Source: Gammaproteobacteria bacterium (lineage in GTDB: Bacteria > Pseudomonadota > Gammaproteobacteria > Pseudomonadales > Azotimanducaceae). Taken from it: a stretch of DNA of 64,000 bases. Under the pieces are notes generated by a model, which saw only the letters and a list, made by a program, of their open reading frames with translations, had not been told where the DNA came from and made no database searches. Of the stretch, positions 8,002 to 16,423 are shown piece after piece (position 1 is the stretch's first letter; each line of letters begins with the position of its first letter). The DNA lies in the NCBI GenBank assembly GCA_009840305.1, contig VXNY01000029.1:1-64000 (forward strand). Direction: 5' to 3'. A program made the translations under genes and the position numbers.

Positions 8002-10746
8002 TCAAGCGACCAATGAGTCTAGATGTTTGCGGATCGCAACTTGAAATCGCTCGCGTAGAGGTTGCTCGCCATACGCAAGTTTGCACCACTCCTGAATCAA
8101 ATGTTCTACTCGTTGTTCATCCGACTCTCCACCTCGTGTCAGTCCGTGTTGAAGTCGAGCGACTTGGACCTGCATGCGCTTGCCACTATCCTCGGTGGGT
8201 GAAGGAACATCTGCTAGTACTTCCGCGCGCAGTACTAGTTCATGTATTGTGATAGTGCTCTTACTAGCAATGTCAGAACTTCGGTTCTGGAACAGATTTG
8301 TTGCTCCCGGTATCGAACTAGTTAGATCATCGCTTACTTGCTTGCCTTCTTGTTCTAAACGAGCTACCTGATCGTCGAGGTTTAGAAGATCGCGTAGCGT
8401 CGTTGTCGTTTGTTGTGTTTCCAACAGTGCTGCTTTACGTTTCAGCTCTGCGGCAATGTCTTTGATTTTTTCGTTCAAACGTCCTTGAACACGTTGTGGC
8501 AAATCCAACTGTGTCAGTTGATTTCGAACCTGATTGACTAGCGACATGTCGAGCTCTGTTAAAGTCGCATCTTCGGTCAACACCTTTGACTCCAGGTCGG
8601 CAACGATTTTTTCACCTTGCTCAATGTTTTCATTAATTTCCGATCGACGCTGCTCGCGTTGGGTCGTACGAAGATCAAAAGCCTCGTTGCAACAATTTCG
8701 AAATTCTTCCCAAAGTGGTTGTTCTCTCTGATTTCCCGCAGAACCTATGTCGCGCCAACGTTCTTGCGCTGTCTTTACAAAGTCTATGAGGTCCCCAACC
8801 GAGGAGTTCTCATCAGCCAAAGCCGCTTTTACTTCGTCGATCAGTGCTTGTTTTTCTGCTGCGCGCACCGTCCAATTAGCTTCTAAGCGCGACTCCAGTT
8901 CCCCGGTAACTTGTCGGAAGCGAGTGTTGATTTTCTTGGCGTATCTCTTGTCGATCGGTATCAGTTTACGCCACTCACTCTGTGCAGTTCGAATGGTCTT
9001 ATTAACAGCTTTCCAGTCCGCGTGGTCCCAATCGTATTCTTCTAAAAAGGACTCCAAAGACTCGCAAATTGATGTACGTTCCTCGAGATTTTTGGCTCGC
9101 ACCTCAGCAAGTTTTTGAAACCAGGCTTCGCAAACTTTAAAAGCCGCTGCGGCCGCTCCCTCGTAGCGGGTTTGAAAATCCCGGTCTTCTCTGGATCGCG
9201 GTGGTCCCAACTGGTTCCAAGCTTCTCGTAGATCACGAATTCGGTTAAATTGTTCTTGCGGAGCTAGTGGGTTTTCTACTAGCTCTTCGACCTCTTCACA
9301 GAGCACCTGTCGCTTTGGTGATTCAGCGAATTGTTGCCAACCAAAAAGTTGCTTAATCTCAGCGGAGATAGGTGCGAGTTGAGTCTTGTATTTTCCCTGT
9401 GCCGGACGAGGCAATCGTTGAATCATGGCCGCGATGTTGCGTTCGGCTGATTGTGCGCGCTGGAGTTCACCGCCTTCCAAAAATTTGTTCAAAGAAGCAA
9501 AATTACTTTCGATTTGCACCACAATGTCTTGCCGAAGTTGACTGATTCGATCGAGGACAATGTTTGTCAAATGGTTCTCTGCCTCGGCAAGTTTCTTCAA
9601 GAACTCCTCAGCTTCTTCATTGGTTGGCCGGGCTCGTAACTTTCGTTGACATTGTTGAACGTCGCGCAAACGCGCCTTAGCCTCTGACTGAATTCTCCAA
9701 ACATATCTCCAACTTCGAGTTTGAGCATCTGGTTCTTGAAATTTCAGCGGAGAGACTAATTTTGCTATTTCGGTGCGTTCACTGTCTTGATCTTTTATCT
9801 TTTTCAGTTCACGCCGTTTCGCGTTCGCTAACTGATAAAACTGGTCTGCGATAGCTTTTGGTGCGGGCTCAATCTTTAGAGCATTCAACCACGCTGTCTC
9901 ACATTCTTCGATCGAACTTTCGCTCACGGGACTCTCTTTCAAGTGTTTTAGAATCAAGTCAAACTGTGGTCGCTGAGTGGAATCTGTTTGTTCAGCGGTA
10001 AGTCGCGCTGGGAAACGTTGTTCTAGCGGTTCAATGGCAATCAATTCACGCTGGAATGTGGTTAACTGCTGATTGAGGGAACGAGCTTGTTGGAGACAGC
10101 TGTCCCATTCTTGTTCAATCGCGGTCCGTTGCGCGTCGTAATGGGCGTCTGCCGCGTTGATGCTCTGTGCCGTGCTAATAGCTCGTTCAGCTCGTTCCAA
10201 TAATTCGTCCCGAGAGCCTTCGAGAGTCTTCAGATCCTGTAATTTATCTCGAACGAGTCGGTTTAAGTTTTTGTCTTTAGCGCGGCTAGATTTTTCAATT
10301 TCGACAAGCGTACGCTCGCTATGAATTAAATTGGTCACATCCAATCGCAATGCACGAAGTGGCATACCCACGAGAACTTTAGCTTGATCGGCGGAAGACT
10401 CGATTTTGTTCAAATCTGCAAGCACCTGTTGGGGGTCGGCACGCTTGGACAGTCGAAGTGGAAGGATTCTTAAATCGCTGGCTAGATGGTGCTGTTCATC
10501 AACTTTTTCTGCGATCTTTGTACGGCAGAAATTGCCTAGTTGGTCATGATCCAAAAACTCAGCGTACAAGTCAACGGAATTTACGCGAGCAAGTGCAGAC
10601 TTTCGCGTTTCGACATCGGCGTCAGTACGTGCGATTTCTGCGAATTTGTCGCGTGATAGATCTTTCGACCGTTCGACTACCTCTTTACGAACGGTAGGAT
10701 TTGGATCGTCAACGCTTGGTTTGCGTTTGAACAGATTCTTGAGCAT
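8002..10746 (-). CDS. DUF349 domain-containing protein (long coiled-coil repeat protein)
   Basis: A 914-residue, highly charged, mainly helical protein with repeated DUF349 units. Recurring blocks resemble RDLREAWNQLGPP, KTIRTAQSEWRKL and VKTAQERWRDIGSAG, each a Trp-containing helix followed by an R-x-x-L-W/F-E-F-R-type segment. It has no signal peptide or membrane span. DUF349 proteins are widespread in gammaproteobacteria but their function is poorly defined. The N-terminal LFKRKPSVDDPNPTVRKEVV matches the family's usual start, supporting the ATG at 10746. A GC-rich hairpin sits three bases upstream of that ATG where a Shine-Dalgarno site would normally lie. Confidence 0.85.
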   Translation of the reverse strand: MLKNLFKRKPSVDDPNPTVRKEVVERSKDLSRDKFAEIARTDADVETRKSALARVNSVDLYAEFLDHDQLGNFCRTKIAEKVDEQHHLASDLRILPLRLSKRADPQQVLADLNKIESSADQAKVLVGMPLRALRLDVTNLIHSERTLVEIEKSSRAKDKNLNRLVRDKLQDLKTLEGSRDELLERAERAISTAQSINAADAHYDAQRTAIEQEWDSCLQQARSLNQQLTTFQRELIAIEPLEQRFPARLTAEQTDSTQRPQFDLILKHLKESPVSESSIEECETAWLNALKIEPAPKAIADQFYQLANAKRRELKKIKDQDSERTEIAKLVSPLKFQEPDAQTRSWRYVWRIQSEAKARLRDVQQCQRKLRARPTNEEAEEFLKKLAEAENHLTNIVLDRISQLRQDIVVQIESNFASLNKFLEGGELQRAQSAERNIAAMIQRLPRPAQGKYKTQLAPISAEIKQLFGWQQFAESPKRQVLCEEVEELVENPLAPQEQFNRIRDLREAWNQLGPPRSREDRDFQTRYEGAAAAAFKVCEAWFQKLAEVRAKNLEERTSICESLESFLEEYDWDHADWKAVNKTIRTAQSEWRKLIPIDKRYAKKINTRFRQVTGELESRLEANWTVRAAEKQALIDEVKAALADENSSVGDLIDFVKTAQERWRDIGSAGNQREQPLWEEFRNCCNEAFDLRTTQREQRRSEINENIEQGEKIVADLESKVLTEDATLTELDMSLVNQVRNQLTQLDLPQRVQGRLNEKIKDIAAELKRKAALLETQQTTTTLRDLLNLDDQVARLEQEGKQVSDDLTSSIPGATNLFQNRSSDIASKSTITIHELVLRAEVLADVPSPTEDSGKRMQVQVARLQHGLTRGGESDEQRVEHLIQEWCKLAYGEQPLRERFQVAIRKHLDSLVA

Positions 10747-10749
10747 ATT

Positions 10750-10762
10750 GGGGCTTCGCCCC
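10750..10762 (-). promoter_or_regulatory. hairpin immediately upstream of the DUF349 start
   Basis: GGGGC-TTC-GCCCC is a perfect 5-bp GC stem with a 3-nt loop. On the mRNA (minus strand) it lies 3 nt before the AUG at 10746, in the ribosome-binding region. The only purine-rich candidate Shine-Dalgarno bases are inside the stem. It could limit or condition translation; whether it does so is inference. Confidence 0.35.
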
Positions 10763-11024
10763 TATCTATTTCTGAATGCTATTTATAGGACAGTGAATTC
10801 TAATCTTTCTAAGTTACAGCAGAAGGGATTTTGGAAACAATCGTGCATGAAAATTCGTTTTTTATGTCAAATTATTACAAAGTATTTCGCATAACTGCCT
10901 CGAAACACCGGTGTAGCTGGACGGTAGACCGCCCAACAAAGAAAATCTTGTGTCAAACACGCTGTATGAATGCTTGGATTGCGTAATCTAACGGTGCAAG
11001 GATTCCCTAGATCAAGTTGTCCTC

Positions 11025-11252
11025 TTATCGTTCCACCGTTGAACGCAATTCGTGCGCTTCGAATTCGAGCACCGCGCGAACTTGTTGTATATCAACCCCA
11101 GGAAACCACTCAACGAAGTCGTCTATAGTAGCACCACCTGCGAGATTTTCATACAGTGCATCCAAAGGAATCCGGGTCCCAGTATATACCCACGTACCGC
11201 TGACTCGTTCTGGTCTTCGTTCCACCGCCAGACAAGACTCCCAATCGGTCAC
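11025..11252 (-). CDS. DUF433 domain protein (antitoxin-like), no toxin partner seen
   Basis: This 75-residue protein matches the DUF433 pattern: GTWVYTGTRIPLDALYENLAGG (residues 19-40) as the conserved first helix-turn, then TIDDFVEWFPGV and IQQVRAVLEFEAHEL. DUF433 proteins are small winged-helix-like proteins often encoded beside a PIN-like DUF5615 toxin, and some are annotated as antitoxins. No such partner is visible. The 278 bp downstream and 162 bp upstream hold no credible ORF with toxin features. The start is GTG at 11252 with a GAGGAAA stretch upstream. It lies downstream of nrdB in the same direction. Confidence 0.72.
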   Translation of the reverse strand: MTDWESCLAVERRPERVSGTWVYTGTRIPLDALYENLAGGATIDDFVEWFPGVDIQQVRAVLEFEAHELRSTVER

Positions 11253-11405
11253 CGTCGGTATTTCCTCATCTATGCTCTCAAAATACGGTCATATTCCTAA
11301 CATCGCAGTCGACTATGCGGGTGTTAGTTGGAGATAGTCCAACTTAGCGCGAACGAGCGCGCCAATGCATCAATGTCTAATTTAGTAGTCGTTGCGGACT
11401 ACTTG

Positions 11406-11423
11406 GGACCGAGTTTAGTCCCA
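11406..11423 (-). terminator. hairpin over the nrdB stop codon
   Basis: Minus-strand reading gives a stem of about 5-6 bp, GGGAC/GTCCC, around an 8-nt loop that contains the nrdB TAA stop. There is no U-rich tail, so an intrinsic terminator is uncertain. The stem could instead protect the transcript end or do nothing. Confidence 0.25.
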
Positions 11424-12671
11424 GTTCAGCATACTTCGATCTTGATACTGCGTTACACTCGTTTCGAAGAAATTTTCTTCTTTCTTCAAATCCATCATTT
11501 CAGCCATCCAGGGGAATGGGTTGGACGCATCACTGTAGTGCTTCGACAACCCAATACTGTTGAGTCGTCTGTTGGCAATATATTTCAGGAATTTAGTCAT
11601 TTCGCGCGCATTCATCCCAAGAATGCCTCGAGGCATTGTGTCTTCGGCGTAGGCGATTTCTAGCTCCGTTCCTTCGATAATCATATCGGTGGCCAATTGC
11701 TGCATTTCATCGTCCCATACGTGCGGATTCTCTGCGACAATCGTATTAATCACGTCGATACCGAAATTGAGATGCATGGATTCATCGCGTAAGATGAACT
11801 GAAATTGCTTCGTGGTCCCCGTCATCTTGTTTCGGCGACCCATGGACAGGATCTGAGAAAAACCGCAGTAGAAGAAGATTCCTTCTAACACGCAGTAAAA
11901 GGCGATCAAATTCTTTAACAAGATTTTGTCTGTTTCCACAGTTCCGGTTGTGAAATTTGGATCGCACAATTCTTTGGTGTAATTCAACGCCCAAGTAGCT
12001 TTGGCTTCTACTGATGGTATCTCATGGTACATGTTGAAGATCTCACCTTCGTCCATGCCGAGAGATTCAATGCAGTACTGGTAAGCGTGCGTGTGAATGG
12101 CTTCTTCAAACGCTTGTCGCAAAAGGTATTGCCGGCATTCCGGATTCGTGATCAAGCGATAAATCGCTAGCACCAGATTGTTTGCGACTAGAGAATCCGC
12201 GGTTGAGAAAAATCCGAGACTTCGTTTCACTACGCGTCGCTCGTCTTCCGTCAGGCCGTTTGGACTCTTCCAAAGTTCCACGTCATCGTTCATGCTCACT
12301 TCTTGCGGCATCCAGTGGTTCGCGCACCCGTTTAGATACTTTTGCCATGCCCACATATATTTGAATGGCACTAACTGGTTCAAGTCCGCACGACAATTGA
12401 TGATCTTCTTCTGATCAACCGTTACACGATCGTAACTTTCCCCTTGCGGAGGAGCTATTCCTGTTACGTTTCTATGTTGTTCGGTTTGCTTGTTTAGACG
12501 CAATCCTTCGTCGTAAGGTTTGAGTTCGGTTACCCACGACTTCGTGGTCGTATCTGAACCCGGTGGTGTTTGTTGTGTAGTTGTGTTTGTTGTTTGCGCG
12601 GTCGCGCTGGTTGAGTCAGACTCTGTTGGTTTGGTCGTCACATCCTTGTCTTCGTCCCAAAGCAGTCCCAT
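11415..12671 (-). CDS. nrdB: ribonucleoside-diphosphate reductase beta subunit (R2)
   Basis: This is the radical-generating subunit of class I ribonucleotide reductase, making deoxynucleotides with NrdA. Its sequence resembles the R2 branch that includes chlamydial NrdB. Likely metal ligands are Asp159 ([12 protein letters not shown]), Glu190 and His193 ([12 protein letters not shown]), and the Glu and His of [11 protein letters not shown]. Tyr197 sits where the radical tyrosine belongs and where Chlamydia has Phe. The C-terminal tail would dock on NrdA. The first ~75 residues are an unusual Thr/Ser/Gln-rich extension before the conserved core at about residue 90. nrdA lies 101 bp upstream in the same direction, so an nrdAB operon is likely. 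Confidence 0.95.
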   Translation of the reverse strand: MGLLWDEDKDVTTKPTESDSTSATAQTTNTTTQQTPPGSDTTTKSWVTELKPYDEGLRLNKQTEQHRNVTGIAPPQGESYDRVTVDQKKIINCRADLNQLVPFKYMWAWQKYLNGCANHWMPQEVSMNDDVELWKSPNGLTEDERRVVKRSLGFFSTADSLVANNLVLAIYRLITNPECRQYLLRQAFEEAIHTHAYQYCIESLGMDEGEIFNMYHEIPSVEAKATWALNYTKELCDPNFTTGTVETDKILLKNLIAFYCVLEGIFFYCGFSQILSMGRRNKMTGTTKQFQFILRDESMHLNFGIDVINTIVAENPHVWDDEMQQLATDMIIEGTELEIAYAEDTMPRGILGMNAREMTKFLKYIANRRLNSIGLSKHYSDASNPFPWMAEMMDLKKEENFFETSVTQYQDRSMLNWD

Positions 12672-12772
12672 AATTTACCTCTCCCTAGGTATGTTAAGTT
12701 GAGTTCCTTTCAAGGAACCTATTATCAACAATTTCTAACATATCGTCAAAAATTTTGCGAAAAATCGAATCT

Positions 12773-15664
12773 TTACTGGCATGCCTCGCAATCCGGATCA
12801 TCGATGTCGCACGCATCTGGAACGGGGGCAGCTGTACCTAAAGCAAACTCTTCTGGCGCGTGTGCTTTACTTGTTGGTGCTTCCGTTGGTGTCGGAGTAC
12901 TCTCGGCTTGTAATTGGTGCCTTGGAACTGCCGCTAACGCGTGATCTTCTTCAATAGTGGACTTCTCAGAATCCGTCGCTCCAAGGGACCGTAGATAGTA
13001 GGTAGTCTTTAGACCGCTCTTCCATGCTTCACGATACATTTGGTCTAATACACGACCGCTGGCTTCGGCCATGTAAAGGTTGAGAGATTGTGATTGGTCG
13101 ATCCACTTTTGCCGGCGCGCTGCCGCGGCAATGATCCAATGCGGTTCAATTTCAAACGCAGTCTTATAAAGCTCTTGTAAGTTCGCTGGTACCCTTTCCA
13201 TTTCTTGAACACTGCCGTTCTTCGCCTTCAAGTCTACTGCCATCCACTGATCCCACACCCCAAGCTTCTTCAAGTCTTCAATCAAATACGGGTTCAACAC
13301 GACAAAATCCCCAGATATGTTCTGTTTTGAGTAAAGATTTTGATACGCGGGTTCGATAGACTGGGTGATGCCAACGATATTTGCAATCGTTGCTGTCGGT
13401 GCTATAGCCATGACATTGGAATTGCGCATGCCCTGTTGTTTCACTTTCTCGCGTAATTCATCCCAGTCCAAGGTCGTGTTGAAGTCAAAGGTCGCGAACT
13501 CTTCCGAACTCCTTTGTTCCGCTAGCACCTTGAGTGAATCAATAGGCAGGATTCCACGACTCCACAACGAACCCTGATACGTCGAATATACACCCCGTTC
13601 AACTACAAGATCGGATGAAGCTTCTATCGCATAATACGAGATGGCTTCCATACTTTCATCAGCAAATTGAATCGCAGATAGACTACCATAAGGAACACGT
13701 TTCTTATACAACGCATCCTGAAAGCCCATGAGTCCTAGCCCAATTGGTCGATGTCTTATGTTCGAGTCTCGCGCCGCTCGAACCGCGTAGTAATTAATGT
13801 CAATAACGTTGTCCAACATGCGAATAGCGGTACGTACGGTTGATCTTAATTTATCGTGATCAATTTCCCCGTTCTCCGTGATGTGGTTTGCTAGGTTTAT
13901 CGAACCTAGGTTACAGACGGCAATTTCGTTGTCGGATGTGTTTAGCGTAATTTCGGTGCACAAATTGGAAGAGTGCACGACTCCAACATGTTGTTGTGGT
14001 GAGCGTACATTACACGGGTCTTTGAAAGTCATCCACGGATGCCCAGTTTCGTACAGCGATTCCAGCATCTTGCGCCAGAGCGTTTCCGCATTCACCACTC
14101 GGAAATTGGAAATTTCACCACTACGTGTTTTTGCCTCCGCAGCTTCGTACGCACTGCGGAAATCGTTCCCGCAAAGATCGTGTAATTCAGGAACGTCCGA
14201 AGGGGAAAATAGTGTCCATGGATCCTTTTGCATGACGCGTTCCATAAAGAGGTCTGGAATCCAATTTGCGGTGTTCATGTCGTGCGTTCTGCGACGATCG
14301 TCTCCAGTGTTTTTTCTCAGATCGAGGAATTCCTCGATATCCATGTGCCACGTTTCTAAATAAGAACACACTGCTCCTTTTCTCTTGCCGCCTTGATTGA
14401 CCGCAACAGCAGTGTCGTTAACGATCTTGAGAAACGGTACGACTCCTTGCGATTTACCATTAGTACCTTGAATGTAAGATCCCATTGCCCGTACTCGGGT
14501 CCAATCGTTCCCCAAACCACCGGCCCACTTGCTGAGCAACGCGTTATCGCGCATCGAAGAAAAGATACCGTGTAGATCATCAGGTACTGTGGATATGTAG
14601 CACGACGACAATTGAGGACGCACTGTACCTGAGTTAAACAGGGTAGGTGTCGAACTCATAAAGTCGAAAGACGACAATTGGTTGTAAAACTCAATCGCTC
14701 TGGTTTCTCGATTGGTTTCATTGATTGTTAATCCCATAGCAATCCGCATGAAAAAGATCTGCGGTAGTTCAAATCGGATGCCGTTGGAGTGTAGGAAGTA
14801 GCGGTCGTACAGATTTTGAATGCCTAAATAGGAAAATTGCTTGTCGCGTTCAGCAACCAAATGGTCGCCCAGTTTCACGAGGTCAAATTGTGCAAGTTCA
14901 GGGGATAAAAAACCAAGCTCGACGGCTTTGTCTATATAGACCGAAAATGTTTCTTTATAGAGTTTCGACAAGTCAGCCGGTAAAGACATAATCGACTGTT
15001 CACCGAGCTCAGGGAACAAGAAGGCTGTAGCCTCTCGGCGGAGACGCAGCATGAGCAGTCGCGCCGCCACGTATCCATAATTAGGTTCGTTTTCGATGAG
15101 TGTTTTCGCTGCCAGAGTCAACGATTGCAGCACTTCCTCTTCAGTGATCCCATTGAAAGCATCGCTCAGAGTTTGCGAGAACAGTCGTTCGGGGTCTACG
15201 TCTTCCAAATCACTACAAACTTGGTCCAGCACGATAGACCAAGACTTTTGTTCTAAAGGCACTTCAACACCGTCAGAACGGACGTAATTGATAGTTGTGT
15301 CGGAGAGTTCAAAAGAGTCTACCTGCTCTTGCTTCCGTGCCTGGGCTCGTTCCTCTCGGTAAATTACGTACGCGCGCGCGATCCGTTGGAGGCCGGCCCT
15401 CATGAGGGCCAGTTCAACCTGATCTTGAATATCTTCTATGTCGACGGCAGCCCTTTCGGGATTACCTCGATGAATCCGAGAAGTTACACTGTCGGCAAGT
15501 TCGTGTATTTGGTCTCGTATTTTTTGTGAACTTGACGAAGCCGGTCCTTCGACTTCGACAAAAGCCTTTGAAATAGCATTGTGAATTTTTGCTTCGTCAA
15601 ATGCTACGACACTACCGTCGCGTTTGATGACTCGATTAGTTCCTGCTTCGTTCAATTCTCCCAC
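12773..15664 (-). CDS. nrdA: ribonucleoside-diphosphate reductase alpha subunit (R1)
   Basis: This 963-residue catalytic subunit reduces ribonucleoside diphosphates. Two ATP-cone regulatory modules appear at the N-terminus: RVIKRDGSVVAFDEAKI near residues 12-28 and YVRSDGVEVPLEQKSW near 130. The catalytic core shows STPTLFNSGTVRPQLSSCY, LCTEITLNTSDNEIAVCNLGSINLANH and APTATIANIVGITQSIEP. The C-terminal tail ends in CDIDDPDCEACQ, supplying the cysteine pair that re-reduces the active site through thioredoxin or glutaredoxin. A Pro/Thr/Ala-rich linker precedes that tail. A monothiol glutaredoxin gene is nearby but on the other strand. The long upstream spacer holds repeats of a CTWACAARW motif. 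Confidence 0.97.
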   Translation of the reverse strand: MGELNEAGTNRVIKRDGSVVAFDEAKIHNAISKAFVEVEGPASSSSQKIRDQIHELADSVTSRIHRGNPERAAVDIEDIQDQVELALMRAGLQRIARAYVIYREERAQARKQEQVDSFELSDTTINYVRSDGVEVPLEQKSWSIVLDQVCSDLEDVDPERLFSQTLSDAFNGITEEEVLQSLTLAAKTLIENEPNYGYVAARLLMLRLRREATAFLFPELGEQSIMSLPADLSKLYKETFSVYIDKAVELGFLSPELAQFDLVKLGDHLVAERDKQFSYLGIQNLYDRYFLHSNGIRFELPQIFFMRIAMGLTINETNRETRAIEFYNQLSSFDFMSSTPTLFNSGTVRPQLSSCYISTVPDDLHGIFSSMRDNALLSKWAGGLGNDWTRVRAMGSYIQGTNGKSQGVVPFLKIVNDTAVAVNQGGKRKGAVCSYLETWHMDIEEFLDLRKNTGDDRRRTHDMNTANWIPDLFMERVMQKDPWTLFSPSDVPELHDLCGNDFRSAYEAAEAKTRSGEISNFRVVNAETLWRKMLESLYETGHPWMTFKDPCNVRSPQQHVGVVHSSNLCTEITLNTSDNEIAVCNLGSINLANHITENGEIDHDKLRSTVRTAIRMLDNVIDINYYAVRAARDSNIRHRPIGLGLMGFQDALYKKRVPYGSLSAIQFADESMEAISYYAIEASSDLVVERGVYSTYQGSLWSRGILPIDSLKVLAEQRSSEEFATFDFNTTLDWDELREKVKQQGMRNSNVMAIAPTATIANIVGITQSIEPAYQNLYSKQNISGDFVVLNPYLIEDLKKLGVWDQWMAVDLKAKNGSVQEMERVPANLQELYKTAFEIEPHWIIAAAARRQKWIDQSQSLNLYMAEASGRVLDQMYREAWKSGLKTTYYLRSLGATDSEKSTIEEDHALAAVPRHQLQAESTPTPTEAPTSKAHAPEEFALGTAAPVPDACDIDDPDCEACQ

Positions 15665-15766
15665 TCTCCTTAGATATCTTCCGTGATTATCCTCTGGGTT
15701 TAGCCATTCCCTGGCGACTCCAGTCAGTCCGCTTCTGGGCGATTCCCGTCGCTACCCAACCTAGTT

Positions 15767-15921
15767 CTTACAAATTTGGTACAAGCAGTAGCGCGCTCTC
15801 TAACAAGTCATAATCTTACAAATATTTTCTGACTTTGTGCGTGAAAATGCACCGAAAATTAGAAATTCTTCAAATTTTTTCTACTTGTTAGATTTGAATA
15901 AGTGACATTCTACTAACAAAT
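15767..15921. promoter_or_regulatory. cluster of five CTWACAARW motifs upstream of nrdA
   Basis: CTTACAAAT occurs at 15767-15775 and 15815-15823, CTAACAAGT at 15800-15808, CTAACAAAT at 15913-15921, and the reverse complement ACTTGTTAG at 15883-15891. The 15799 and 15883 copies extend to a perfect 10-bp inverted repeat (TCTAACAAGT / ACTTGTTAGA). They lie 100-260 bp before the nrdA start. I see no NrdR box or DnaA box consensus. A regulator-binding cluster for nrdAB is an inference. Confidence 0.35.
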
Positions 15922-16221
15922 AGATTGGAGGCGATTCGTTCTAAGAATTGTCTCGATAATCGTTCGATTTCATAGAGTGCGCGGGTACGAAGAGTTTGAC
16001 TCTACTAATCTCGATCAATCTACCAGTGTCCTACCAAATCGCTTTTCCTGGCGTTTTGAACTGTAGAGTAAACTAAATTTCAATTGAATGCTTATCAGAC
16101 TCCGTTTTCAGTTAATTCTATGGTATCAATGAATAATAATCTATATTACTGAATATTTGTATATTTTGAATATTTACTATTGAAGTAAATTTTTCGTTTT
16201 CTATAGCTGGCTAGTGTGTGA
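15922..16221. other. AT-rich spacer upstream of nrdA, no gene seen
   Basis: The nrdA start (15664) and the aminotransferase stop (16424) are 759 bp apart. Beyond the motif cluster and a possible small ORF (16222-16359), the sequence is AT-rich, most strongly around 16130-16200. It has no ORF with coding character, no tRNA-like fold and no clear terminator. CCCC-TTGA-GGGG at about 16230-16241 is a short perfect hairpin inside the small ORF. Confidence 0.5.
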
Positions 16222-16359
16222 TCAGCTTTCCCCTTGAGGGGTAGTCTCAAATCTGACCGGTTGTCGTCCATGTTTCTCGTCAAGAGACCTCCGCAATTGA
16301 TTGGCAAGATTAGCGCGTTCGTGAATACGACCCGTCGAGATTTGAACCAAGATTTTCAT
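16222..16359 (-). CDS. possible small ORF of 45 codons
   Basis: An ATG at 16359 opens a 45-codon frame that ends in TGA at 16222. It begins MKILVQISTGRIHERANL and ends TTPQGES. It runs in the same direction as the aminotransferase gene upstream and nrdA downstream. Its GC content is visibly higher than the AT-rich flanks, and the residues look like a small soluble protein with a basic amphipathic helix. I see no good Shine-Dalgarno site, and I do not recognise a family. It may be a real small protein or the remnant of a larger gene. Confidence 0.3.
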   Translation of the reverse strand: MKILVQISTGRIHERANLANQLRRSLDEKHGRQPVRFETTPQGES

Positions 16360-16423
16360 TAATATTGGATAATATACATAAATACAGTATTTATTTTACA
16401 GAGAAAGCACGTTCTGGCGTAGT

